Shown here piece after piece: positions 35,667 to 44,135 of a DNA stretch of 64,000 bases (its first letter is position 1; the number at the start of each line of letters is the position of its first letter). The position numbers were made by a program, and so were the translations under genes. Where the stretch lies: the NCBI GenBank assembly GCA_030603695.1, contig JAUVXF010000002.1:124001-188000 (forward strand). The letters run 5' to 3'. The notes below the pieces were generated by a model, which was not told the origin of the DNA, searched no databases, and saw nothing but the letters and a program-made list of their open reading frames with translations. Source of the stretch: Natronohydrobacter sp. (GTDB taxonomy: Bacteria > Pseudomonadota > Alphaproteobacteria > Rhodobacterales > Rhodobacteraceae).

Positions 35667-36743
35667 ATGCTGTATCGTGAAGCCGGTGATTTCAAGACAA
35701 ACTATGTCGCCGATAGCCAGACCTTTCCCATCAAATTTGATCGCTACGGCTATTACTTTCTGTTGGGCTTTGCCTTTCTGGTCATGCCGCTGATCATCAA
35801 TGACTATTGGGCCAATTCCATCGTTGTGCCCTTTCTGATCTACACCATCGCCGCGCTGGGGCTGAATATCCTGATCGGCTATTGTGGCCAGCTCTCGCTT
35901 GGGACGGGCGCATTCATGGCGGTGGGGGCCTATGCCAGTTACAAACTGATGACAGCCTTTCCCGAACTGAATATTGTCTTTGTTGTCGTTTTTGCGGGCA
36001 TTGTCACGGCGGCGGTGGGGGTGCTTTTTGGCCTGCCATCCCTTCGGATCAAGGGGTTTTATCTGGCCGTGGCCACTTTGGCCGCGCAGTTCTTCCTGAT
36101 CTGGCTGTTCACCCGGCAGCCGTGGTTTTACAACTATTCGCCCACAGGCATGATCTCTGCCCCGCAAAGAGAGCTGTTTGGCGTGGCTGTCACCGGCCCG
36201 CGCGCAAGTGCGGTGGCGATGTATATGTTCTGCCTGTGTTTTCTTGTCTCTCTGGCATGGCTGGCGCGCAATCTGACGCGCGGCACGCTGGGGCGGCAAT
36301 GGATGGCCATTCGCGACATGGATATTGCGGCAGAGATCATCGGGGTCAACCCGCTGATGGCCAAACTGACAGCCTTTGCGGTGTCTAGCTTCTTTGTGGG
36401 GATCGCAGGTGCGCTGTTGTTCACTGTCTATCTGGGCGCGGCAGAGGCAGGAGAGGCCTTCGGGATCGACAAGTCTTTCCTTGTTCTCTTCATGGTCATC
36501 ATCGGGGGGCTTGGGTCTATCTTCGGGGCATTTGCGGGCGCGGCTTTTCTGATAATCGGGCCGGTTTTGCTGAAACTCTTGCTGGTCAACACGCTGGGTT
36601 GGCCCACCGATCTGGCCGCGCATCTGGAGATCATGATCATCGGCGCCCTGATCCTTGGTTTCCTGATCCTGGAGCCGCATGGCATCGCCGCACTCTGGCG
36701 CACGATCAAGGAAAAACTACGCCTCTGGCCTTTCCCCTACTAA
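35667..36743 (+). CDS. livM: LIV-type ABC transporter permease LivM-like
   Basis: This 358-aa permease partners with LivH. It contains LGLNILIGYCGQLSLGTGAFMAVGAYASY (the segment near residue 63), RIKGFYLAVATLAAQFF near 125, and the coupling pattern RQWMAIRDMDIAAEIIGV near 210. AGAAAG sits just upstream of the ATG, four bases after the livH stop. The N-terminal 25 residues are hydrophilic and probably cytoplasmic. Confidence 0.92.
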   Translation: MLYREAGDFKTNYVADSQTFPIKFDRYGYYFLLGFAFLVMPLIINDYWANSIVVPFLIYTIAALGLNILIGYCGQLSLGTGAFMAVGAYASYKLMTAFPELNIVFVVVFAGIVTAAVGVLFGLPSLRIKGFYLAVATLAAQFFLIWLFTRQPWFYNYSPTGMISAPQRELFGVAVTGPRASAVAMYMFCLCFLVSLAWLARNLTRGTLGRQWMAIRDMDIAAEIIGVNPLMAKLTAFAVSSFFVGIAGALLFTVYLGAAEAGEAFGIDKSFLVLFMVIIGGLGSIFGAFAGAAFLIIGPVLLKLLLVNTLGWPTDLAAHLEIMIIGALILGFLILEPHGIAALWRTIKEKLRLWPFPY

Positions 36744-36804
36744 GGGGGCGGGCCGCCCTGAAAGACGAAACCAGAAATCTGTCATCCATATGGGAGGAGA
36801 ACCG

Positions 36805-38097
36805 ATGAAGATGCGCAGACTTGCCACAGCCTTTGTGGCCACAATGATCGCAGCCGCGCCAACTCTGGCCGATACGCTGCATTTCCCCTCGCTCAGCTAC
36901 CGGACGGGGCCTTTCGCGGCAGGGGGCATTCCCTTCGCCGATGGCTATTCCGATTACCTGACGCTGATCAATGAGCGCGATGGCGGCATTGGTGGCGTGC
37001 CGATCCGGCAATCGGAATGTGAAACCGCCTATAACACCGAACGCGGGGTGGAATGCTACCAATCCATCCGGGGCGATAACCCGCTGGTGCTGCAACCCTT
37101 GTCCACGGGCATTACCTACCAGCTGATCCCGCGCACCATTGAAGATGGGATTCCCATGCATACCATGGGCTATGGGCGCACATCCGCGCTTAATGGCGAA
37201 GTGTTCAACTGGACATTCAACTACCCCGCAAACTACTGGGACGGGGCCAGCGTGATCATCAATTACCTGTTGGAGGAAAATGGCGGCGCGTTGGATGGCA
37301 AGAAGATTGTGCTTCTCTACCACAACTCTGCCTATGGCCGCGAACCTATCCCCACGCTGACACGTCTGGCGGAACGCCACGGCTATGAATTGCTGACAAT
37401 CGGCGTCGATAGCCCCGGTCAGGAACAGGGCAGCCAGTGGCTGCAAATCCGGCGGGAACGGCCTGATTATGTGGTGATGTGGGGCTGGGGCGTGATGAAC
37501 CCGACAGCCATTCAGGAAGCCGCAAATATCCGCTTCCCGATGGAAAATTTCATCGGTGTATGGTGGTCAGGCTCGCAACAGGATGTGTTGCCTGTGGGCG
37601 CGGGGGCGCATGGCTACAAGGCGCTGGCCATGCATGGCACAGGCATGGATTACCCAATCTATGCTGATATGCAGCGCTATGTGATCGACACAGGCAAACA
37701 GGCAGGCACAGGCGCAGAGGTGGGCACAGTGCTGTATTCGCGCGGCATGTATGCGGCCATGCTGGCCGTAGAAGCCGCCAAGAAAGCGCAGGAAATCCAC
37801 GGTGTTGCCGCGATTACCCCGGCCATGATGCGCGACGGGATGGCCAATCTGGAAATCACCGAAGAGCTTATGGCAGAGCTTGGCTTGCCCAATTTTGGCC
37901 CGGCTTTCTCGGTGTCTTGTCAGAACCATGGCGGCTCTGGCGCTGCGATGATCCAGCAATGGGATGCCAATGCCGGCGAATGGAACCTGATTACCGACTG
38001 GATCCAGCCTGATCGCGAATTGATCATGGAAATGGCAATGGAAGACAGCCTTGCCTTTGCCGCGGAAAACAACATGACCCCGGCCTGCCTGAACTAA
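36805..38097 (+). CDS. ABC transporter periplasmic substrate-binding protein (LivJ-like)
   Basis: This 430-aa type I periplasmic binding protein has a signal peptide (residues 1-22, cut after TLA). Ligand-site features near the start include RTGPFAAGGIPFADG, which holds the usual Thr/Gly loop, and GGIGGVPI. LLYHNSAYGREPIPTLTRLAERHGYEL is near residue 165. The position after livGHM and before livF marks it as the receptor of this importer. The ligand is not readable from sequence, but adjacent acyl-CoA ligases suggest an organic acid. A strong GGGAGGAGA ribosome site and a 3' hairpin fit high expression. Confidence 0.88.
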   Translation: MKMRRLATAFVATMIAAAPTLADTLHFPSLSYRTGPFAAGGIPFADGYSDYLTLINERDGGIGGVPIRQSECETAYNTERGVECYQSIRGDNPLVLQPLSTGITYQLIPRTIEDGIPMHTMGYGRTSALNGEVFNWTFNYPANYWDGASVIINYLLEENGGALDGKKIVLLYHNSAYGREPIPTLTRLAERHGYELLTIGVDSPGQEQGSQWLQIRRERPDYVVMWGWGVMNPTAIQEAANIRFPMENFIGVWWSGSQQDVLPVGAGAHGYKALAMHGTGMDYPIYADMQRYVIDTGKQAGTGAEVGTVLYSRGMYAAMLAVEAAKKAQEIHGVAAITPAMMRDGMANLEITEELMAELGLPNFGPAFSVSCQNHGGSGAAMIQQWDANAGEWNLITDWIQPDRELIMEMAMEDSLAFAAENNMTPACLN

Positions 38098-38106
38098 GCG
38101 CAGCCT

Positions 38107-38131
38107 TGGCCCCGGCCATGTGCCGGGGCCA
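38107..38131 (+). terminator. GC-rich hairpin after the substrate-binding protein gene
   Basis: A perfect 10-bp stem (TGGCCCCGGC/GCCGGGGCCA) with loop CATGT lies nine bases past the stop codon and before livF. It has no T-run, so it probably protects upstream mRNA and lowers livF expression rather than ending transcription. Confidence 0.6.
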
Positions 38132-38163
38132 GTTATCCGGCCCGATAGCGAAAGCCCGATCCG

Positions 38164-38988
38164 ATGCTAGATACCAGCCCCACACAGACAACACTTCTCG
38201 AAGTCAACAATATCGAAGTGCTTTACAACCATGTGATCCTTGCTTTGAAGGGGGTTAGCCTGTCTGTGCCCAAAGGTGGGATTACGGCGCTTTTGGGTGG
38301 TAATGGTGCGGGCAAATCCACCACGCTCAAAGCCATCTCGAACCTGATCCATTCCGAACGGGGCGAGGTGACAAAGGGCACGATCCTCTATGACGGCAAG
38401 AATATGGTCGGCCTAGACCCGGCTGATCTGGTCAAGGCGGGCGTTGTGCAGGTGATGGAAGGGCGGCATTGTTTCGAGCATCTGACAGTTGAAGAAAACC
38501 TGTTGACCGGTGCTTATACCCGCACAGATGGGCGCGCCGCCACTGCCGCCGATCTGGACATGGTCTATGAATATTTCCCACGCCTGAAAGAGCGGCGCAA
38601 ATCGCAGGCGGGCTATACTTCTGGCGGCGAGCAGCAGATGACAGCCATTGGCCGCGCGCTGATGTCGCGCCCTTCCATGATCTTGCTGGATGAGCCGTCC
38701 ATGGGCCTCGCGCCTCAGCTTGTGGAACAGATTTTCGAGATTGTCTCGCGCCTGAACCGCGAACAGGGCGTGACATTCCTTCTCGCCGAACAGAATACCA
38801 ATGTGGCGCTGCGCTATGCCCATACCGGGTTCATCATGGAAAACGGGCGCATTGTGATGGAAGGCAACGCGCAGGATTTGCGCGAAAATCCCGATGTGAA
38901 GGAATTTTATCTGGGCATGTCCGACAAGGGCCGCAAGAGCTTTCGGGATGTGCGCTCTTATCGCCGCCGCAAGCGTTGGTTGGCGTGA
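38164..38988 (+). CDS. livF: LIV-type ABC transporter ATP-binding protein LivF-like
   Basis: This 274-aa ATPase has Walker A GGNGAGKST near residue 44, the LivF-like YTSGGEQQMTAIGRALMSRP signature near 154 (Y-T-S-G-G-E-Q), and Walker B ILLDEPSMGLAPQ. It pairs with LivG in a heterodimer. The C-terminal 20 residues are very basic and not part of the usual E. coli LivF. The next gene begins at the stop codon or 47 bp later, so it is co-transcribed. Confidence 0.91.
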   Translation: MLDTSPTQTTLLEVNNIEVLYNHVILALKGVSLSVPKGGITALLGGNGAGKSTTLKAISNLIHSERGEVTKGTILYDGKNMVGLDPADLVKAGVVQVMEGRHCFEHLTVEENLLTGAYTRTDGRAATAADLDMVYEYFPRLKERRKSQAGYTSGGEQQMTAIGRALMSRPSMILLDEPSMGLAPQLVEQIFEIVSRLNREQGVTFLLAEQNTNVALRYAHTGFIMENGRIVMEGNAQDLRENPDVKEFYLGMSDKGRKSFRDVRSYRRRKRWLA

Positions 38989-39035
38989 TGACGGCCCATA
39001 TCGCCCCCTCTCACCCAGTCGCAAAGAGCTTTGCC

Positions 39036-40253
39036 ATGTCCCCTTATGACACTCTGGAAACCCGCTCTCCTGATGCCCGCGCGGCCGCGCTTGCGGTGGC
39101 GTTGCCTGCTGCGATTGCCCGCGCACAGATTGCGCCGGGGCAGGCCGCATTTCTGGCGGGGGTGGATGCAGAAACGATCACCGATCGTGCGGCGCTGGCG
39201 CGGTTGCCAGTGCTGCGCAAATCCGCCCTTGTTGCCGCGCAGGCGGCACGGCCCCCTTTTGGCGGGCTAAGTGCGCGGCCCTTGGCCGCGTTTGAGCATG
39301 TCTTTCAATCCCCCGGCCCGATCTATGAGCCAGGGCGCATTGGCCAGGATTGGTGGCGTCTGGGCCGGTTTCTGCATGCCTCTGGCGTGGGGCAGGGCGA
39401 TATTGTGCAAAACTGCTTTTCCTATCATCTGGTGCCCGCTGGCATGATGTTTGAAAACGCGGCCCGCGCTGTGGGAGCCACGGTTTTGCCTGCGGGCACG
39501 GGCCAGACCGAATTGCAGGTCATGGCCGCGCGCGATATTGGCTGCACTGCTTATGCAGGCACGCCGGATTTTCTGAAAATCATTCTGGAAAAGGCCGATG
39601 AAATGGGGGTTTCCCTGTCTTTCAGCAAGGCTGTTGTCGGGGGTGGGGCACTGTTTCCCAGCTTGCGCGCCTATTATGCCGATCGCGGGATAACCTGCCG
39701 CCAATGCTATGCTACTGCCGATCTGGGCAATATCGCGCATGAAACCGATGCGATGGAGGGGATGGTGGTGGATGAAGGCGTGATTGTGGAAATCGTGCGC
39801 CCCGGCACAGGCGATCCCTTGCCAGAGGGAGAGGTGGGCGAGGTGGTTGTCACCAGCCTGAACCCCGATTATCCGCTGATCCGCTTTGCCACGGGTGATC
39901 TGAGCGCGGTTTTGCCGGGCCAAAGCCCATGTGGGCGCACCAATATGCGGATCAAGGGCTGGATGGGCCGGGCCGACCAAACCACCAAGATAAAGGGCAT
40001 GTTTGTGCGCCCCGAACAGGTGGCGGCCTTTGTTGCACGCCACGCCGAAGTGCACCGCGCGCGCGTTATTGCCACGCGATCTGGTGAAAAGGATGTGATG
40101 ACAGTGCGAATTGAAACCCGCGCCGTCAATCCGGCATTGTATGAAGAGAGTGTGCTCTCTACTCTGAAGCTGAAGGGTGAGGTCGAGCTTGTGCCACCGG
40201 GGTCTTTGCCCAATGACGGGTTGGTGATCGAGGATTTGCGCCGCTACGACTGA
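39036..40253 (+). CDS. Phenylacetate-CoA ligase-like AMP-binding enzyme (PaaK-like)
   Basis: This 405-aa protein belongs to the PaaK/CapK family of CoA ligases. It begins SPYDTLETRSPDARAAAL, the usual PaaK-family start. YHLVPAGMMFENAARAVGATVLP follows near residue 130, then CYATADLGNIAHE near 225 (adenylate-binding) and IKGWMGRADQTTKIKGMFV near 305 with the late catalytic Lys region. The classic P-loop is lacking, as expected for this family. The start at 39036 matches that pattern; a start at 38988, overlapping livF, is possible. A second ligase at the end of the LIV operon means two acids, or two steps, may be served. Confidence 0.85.
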   Translation: MSPYDTLETRSPDARAAALAVALPAAIARAQIAPGQAAFLAGVDAETITDRAALARLPVLRKSALVAAQAARPPFGGLSARPLAAFEHVFQSPGPIYEPGRIGQDWWRLGRFLHASGVGQGDIVQNCFSYHLVPAGMMFENAARAVGATVLPAGTGQTELQVMAARDIGCTAYAGTPDFLKIILEKADEMGVSLSFSKAVVGGGALFPSLRAYYADRGITCRQCYATADLGNIAHETDAMEGMVVDEGVIVEIVRPGTGDPLPEGEVGEVVVTSLNPDYPLIRFATGDLSAVLPGQSPCGRTNMRIKGWMGRADQTTKIKGMFVRPEQVAAFVARHAEVHRARVIATRSGEKDVMTVRIETRAVNPALYEESVLSTLKLKGEVELVPPGSLPNDGLVIEDLRRYD

Positions 40254-40285
40254 ACCCGCCCGCGAAAGCGACAGGAGGGCTGGCG

Positions 40286-41929
40286 ATGCGCAATGCGATT
40301 CTGGGGGCGGTTCTTGCGATTGGGCTTGCCGGGCCACTGGCTGCCGAAAACATAGCGCTTGTGATTGGCAACCAAAGCTATGCCGCTCTGTCAGAGGCCC
40401 GCGGTGCAGGGCAGATGGCGGATGCTGTCGCCCTGTTGGAAGATATGGGCTTTACGGTAATCTCCGGTGCTGATGTGTCTGCGCCCGAGATGCGCGAAGA
40501 CCTTGCCGCCTTGCATACCCAGATTGCAGATACAGGGGCAGAGCGGGTTGTGGTCGTGCTTGCAGGGCATTTCGCGCATTCCCAAAGCGGGGCATGGCTG
40601 ATGGGCGCGCCGGCAGAGCGTTTGGGCCTTGCGCGCGCCGATGGGCAGGGTTTGCGGCTGGAACCGGTGCTGGAAATCGCGGCGCTGGCCAAAGATGCTG
40701 CCGTTATCTGGCTGGCGGAAACGCCTGTGGGGGAAAGTTATGGTCTTGGGTTGCAACCGGGCCTGCCTGAACGGCTGATGGTTCCGCAGGGCGTTGGCGT
40801 GGTGCGCGGGCAGCCCGATGCGATACTTGCGGGCATGCGCGCGCTCTTGCGCCCCGGCACGGCGCTTGCGCCTGTCGTGGATCGCAATCGCAACCTGACA
40901 GGCGAAGGCACGATTCCAGCACTGATCCCCTTCCTGCCTGCTGGCTATGCCCCCGGTGCGCGCGCTGATTTGCGCGCTTTTGCTACCGCCCAAGAGCAAG
41001 ATACCGAAGCGGCCTATCTGGCCTATCTGGACGCATTTCCCAATGGTCAGAACGCGCAAGCCGCCCGCGCGGCTTTGGAGCGGTTGCGCAACGCGCCCGA
41101 ACGCGTGGAAGAACGTCTGTTGCTAACTCGCGATGAACGCCGCGCCATTCAGCGTGATCTGACAGTTTTGGGCCATGATACCCGTGGTATTGACGGTCTT
41201 TTCGGCCCTGCCACCCGCCGCGCGATCACGCTTTGGCAGGGCCAAAGCGGCGCAGAGCAGACAGGCTATCTGACCCGCGATCAGATTTTCACCCTCGCCG
41301 CAGAGTCTGCCCGCCGCAGTGCCCAGATAGAAGCCGAAGAACGCGCCGCCCGCGAGGCGTTGGAGCGTGCGGATCGCGAGTTTTGGGCCATGACAGGCGC
41401 GGCAGGCGATGCGCCGGGATTGCGCAGCTATCTGGAACGCTACCCAAGCGGCATTTTTGCATCGCTGGCCCGTGATCGTCTGGAAACTTTGGCAGAGATT
41501 TCGCGCGCCGAAGACCGCGCGCGCGATCTGGAAGCATGGCGCCGTGCGCGTGCCGCAGATACCGACAGCGCCTATCAATCCTATATCAGGGATTTCCCGG
41601 AGGGAGAGTTTGCCCCCGCAGCGCGTGCCACTTTGGCCGCCCGCGCCCCCAGCCCCCCAGCCCCCGAAGCCGAGGAGAGCGCCGCAATTGCCGCAGCCCT
41701 TGGCGCAGAGCGCGCGCTTGGGCTAAGCCAGCCCACCCGCCTTTTGATCGAACAGCGCCTATCGCGGCTTGGCTATGATCCCGGCCCGCTGGATGGGGTA
41801 TTTGATGACCAGTCGCGCCGCGCAATCGCTCAGGCGCAACAAGCGTTTGGGTTAGATGATACCGGCTTTGTGTCGCAAGATCTGGTGACAGCACTTCTCA
41901 GCAACCTGTTGCGCGATTTCTTTGATTGA
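40286..41929 (+). CDS. Caspase-fold protein with two peptidoglycan-binding domains, no cysteine
   Basis: This 547-aa exported protein starts with a signal peptide (about residues 1-20). A caspase-like domain follows (ENIALVIGNQSYAAL, AADAVALLEDMGFTVI-type start, and VVVVLAGHFAHSQSG near 95). Then come three copies of a Y-x2-Y-x3-F/Y-P-x-G repeat (about 233-265, 370-400 and 423-455) and two PG_binding_1 domains (about 285-330 and 485-545, with DGLFGPATRRAI and DGVFDDQSRRAI). The whole protein has no cysteine, and the catalytic region reads WLAETPVG, so it cannot be an active caspase-type peptidase. It probably has a scaffolding or envelope-binding role. Confidence 0.75.
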   Translation: MRNAILGAVLAIGLAGPLAAENIALVIGNQSYAALSEARGAGQMADAVALLEDMGFTVISGADVSAPEMREDLAALHTQIADTGAERVVVVLAGHFAHSQSGAWLMGAPAERLGLARADGQGLRLEPVLEIAALAKDAAVIWLAETPVGESYGLGLQPGLPERLMVPQGVGVVRGQPDAILAGMRALLRPGTALAPVVDRNRNLTGEGTIPALIPFLPAGYAPGARADLRAFATAQEQDTEAAYLAYLDAFPNGQNAQAARAALERLRNAPERVEERLLLTRDERRAIQRDLTVLGHDTRGIDGLFGPATRRAITLWQGQSGAEQTGYLTRDQIFTLAAESARRSAQIEAEERAAREALERADREFWAMTGAAGDAPGLRSYLERYPSGIFASLARDRLETLAEISRAEDRARDLEAWRRARAADTDSAYQSYIRDFPEGEFAPAARATLAARAPSPPAPEAEESAAIAAALGAERALGLSQPTRLLIEQRLSRLGYDPGPLDGVFDDQSRRAIAQAQQAFGLDDTGFVSQDLVTALLSNLLRDFFD

Positions 41930-42057
41930 TCCTCTGCCCTGTCTCATGAGCACCGGAAAACAGCCCCCCGCGTGCCAGCTTCGCCACAGGGGCAGTTGCG
42001 TGGGGCGCCATGCTGGCCTATGCGGTGGCTGAGCCAGATTTTGCGGAGTTTTGCCCC

Positions 42058-42774
42058 ATGTCGCACCCCACCCCCCTTGCCGATGACCGCCTGATCGTGG
42101 CGCTTGATGTTCCCAATGCACTGGCCGGGTTGGCCCTTGCGGAAAAGCTGGGCGATGCCGTGTCATTTTACAAGATCGGCCTTGGCATGCTGACAGGCGG
42201 TGGGCTGGCGCTGGCCAACGAGTTGAAGCAGGAACATGGCAAGCGCATTTTTCTGGATATGAAATTCTTCGATATTGGCGCAACCATCACGGCGGCGGTG
42301 CGCGGGATTGCGCAATATGATCTGGATTTCCTGACAGTGCATGGTGATCCACATGTGGTGCGCGCGGCCAAAGAGGGGGTGGGCGGCTCTGGCCTGAAAA
42401 TTCTTGCCGTGACAGTGCTTACCTCGCTGGATCGCGCTGATCTGGATGAAGGGCTTATGCGCCCCGGCGATTTGGCAGACCTGACATTGGAACGCGCAGC
42501 GCGTGCGCTGTCTGCCGGGGCAGATGGGGTTATCGCCAGCCCGCAGGAAGCGGCCGCCATTCGTGCGCTGCCCGAAGCAGTGGGCAAGCTGATTGTGACC
42601 CCCGGCGTGCGCCCGGCAGGCGCTGATCTGGGCGATCAGAAACGTGTAGCCACGCCGCGCAATGCCTTGCAGGCCGGGGCCGACCATGTGGTGATTGGCC
42701 GCCCCATCTGGCAAGCGCCTGATCCGCGCGCCGCCGCACAGGCCGTGCTGGCCGAGATGGCGCAGGCGAAATAG
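42058..42774 (+). CDS. pyrF: Orotidine 5'-phosphate decarboxylase
   Basis: PyrF converts OMP to UMP, the last step of de novo pyrimidine synthesis. The 238-aa protein has the catalytic Asp-Lys-Asp set in FLDMKFFDIGATI near residue 66, and the start DDRLIVALDVPNA. TPGVRPAGADLGDQKRV near 181 and GADHVVIGRPIW near 205 form the phosphate-binding end. The start with GGAG upstream was chosen over an earlier in-frame ATG. Confidence 0.95.
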   Translation: MSHPTPLADDRLIVALDVPNALAGLALAEKLGDAVSFYKIGLGMLTGGGLALANELKQEHGKRIFLDMKFFDIGATITAAVRGIAQYDLDFLTVHGDPHVVRAAKEGVGGSGLKILAVTVLTSLDRADLDEGLMRPGDLADLTLERAARALSAGADGVIASPQEAAAIRALPEAVGKLIVTPGVRPAGADLGDQKRVATPRNALQAGADHVVIGRPIWQAPDPRAAAQAVLAEMAQAK

Positions 42775-43183
42775 GCCGCGCTAGTGTTTTGCGCTCAAGG
42801 GCAGGTTTGAGCGGGTTAGGGGGACGTTGGAGCTGAACACCAAGCGCGGAATCAAGGCCGAAGGCCGCCGCGCATCGCCGGGCCGCCCCCCCGGCACGGC
42901 GATTTGGCTACAACCTGCGCTTAGCTTCGATTTCGTTCGGACATTGCCGCCATAAAGTAACATAGCCTCAAGGCCAGATCGCCGAACCGCGGCCCGACGC
43001 TGCGCGGCTTTGTGAATGTCCCCATCCCCCGCAAAGCTGCCCGTCATGCCGCAACCCTCCGTCAGGTGTAGGCCACCAGAGTGCGTTGCGTTCGTCCGCA
43101 GTCACGCAACACACTCCACCCCCCCCCTGTGGCCTGTGGCCGCGTGTTGTTTGCAAAACCGCTTCCCAGCTTTGCGCGATACG
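42775..43183. other. Gene-free 409-bp stretch with an inverted repeat
   Basis: No convincing gene is visible between pyrF and the KpsM-like gene. One minus-strand frame (42781-43047, 88 codons) is open, but has no ribosome site and no recognised family. The stretch holds short C-runs (around 42885-42892 and 43119-43127) and one imperfect hairpin at 43081-43114. It might be a non-coding element, a decayed repeat or an IS remnant. Confidence 0.5.
43081..43114. repeat. Imperfect 11-bp inverted repeat
   Basis: GTGCGTTGCGT and ACGCAACACAC pair at 10 of 11 positions around a 12-base loop. A C-run follows on the plus strand. No protein-coding explanation is evident. Confidence 0.5.
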
Positions 43184-44005
43184 CTAATGCTTCGCCCCCC
43201 AACTGAGAGAGGCATGCTGGCGGGTATAGAACTCTCCCAGCAGCCCCAAAAACAATGCGACCAGTGAGAAAAGCAGCGGATACAGCGCCGATGTGTGAAT
43301 GGGGCTATAATTGATGAATGCGAAACCGCGCGCCTGATCTATGGCATGAAAAAGCGGGTTCCACATGAAATATGTCAGGTAGGATTCGGGCAGCGAATTG
43401 GCCAGAAAGAACTTGCCCGATGCAATCATGTTGATCCGGCTTATCACCTGCGTCAGCAATTTGCTGGCAGAAGGCGCCCATGGTTTTAACGCATAAAGAA
43501 TAACCCCGATTGCCACGCCTGCCAGCCACCCGGCCAACAACATGCTGAAGGCGGCGATCGGCATATACACTTCTACAGGTGTCCAGATGACATGATACAA
43601 GAACAAGATCACAACCACGGAAAGTGTCTGGATATACAGCTCTGCCAGCGCCGCGCCGCCAATGGCCACAATCGGGTTCATGGGCCTGTGTTTCATCATG
43701 GCAGATGTCGGCCCCTCTGCGGCGCTGACAGCCCCCAGCACTTTGATATGCGCCATGAACAGGAACACCCCGGTCATCAGATAGATCAACGCATCCCCGC
43801 GCACGGCAGAACCGCTCATGCCGGAGAACACGAAAATCAGCATGAACACGGCCACAAGGATCATGGTTTGCAGAATGTTCAGCAACAATCCAATGATGGC
43901 GTTGCCATGATTCTTGCGGACATCCCGCACCGCCTGATTGAAGATCAATTCGCAGGTGGTGTAGAACAAGGCGAAGGTGGAGATGCGGCGGGTCTTGCTG
44001 AACAT
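43184..44005 (-). CDS. ABC-2 type polysaccharide export permease, KpsM-like
   Basis: This 273-aa membrane protein has six predicted helices and the ABC-2 pattern of capsule and polysaccharide exporters of the KpsM/BexB group. Features include LFYTTCELIFNQAVRDVRKNHG near the start, MTGVFLFMAHIKVLGAV near 100, MNPIVAIGGAALAELYIQ near 135, and LPESYLTYFMWNPLFHAIDQAR near 215. A matching ATPase (KpsT) is not adjacent, so it must come from elsewhere in the genome. It is divergent from cysQ and lies at the edge of a glycan gene cluster. The chosen start has AAGGAA upstream, though at a long spacing. Confidence 0.85.
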   Translation of the reverse strand: MFSKTRRISTFALFYTTCELIFNQAVRDVRKNHGNAIIGLLLNILQTMILVAVFMLIFVFSGMSGSAVRGDALIYLMTGVFLFMAHIKVLGAVSAAEGPTSAMMKHRPMNPIVAIGGAALAELYIQTLSVVVILFLYHVIWTPVEVYMPIAAFSMLLAGWLAGVAIGVILYALKPWAPSASKLLTQVISRINMIASGKFFLANSLPESYLTYFMWNPLFHAIDQARGFAFINYSPIHTSALYPLLFSLVALFLGLLGEFYTRQHASLSWGAKH

Positions 44006-44135
44006 GCTTCGCGTATTCCTTGCGCCCAAGGGTTTTGCTCTGTCTGAATATGCCCTAAAGATACTGGATGACAGCTTAAGATGCAATTGTCGCGCCATAG
44101 GCAGCGCATGGCCCACAGAAAAGGACGCAAGAGCA

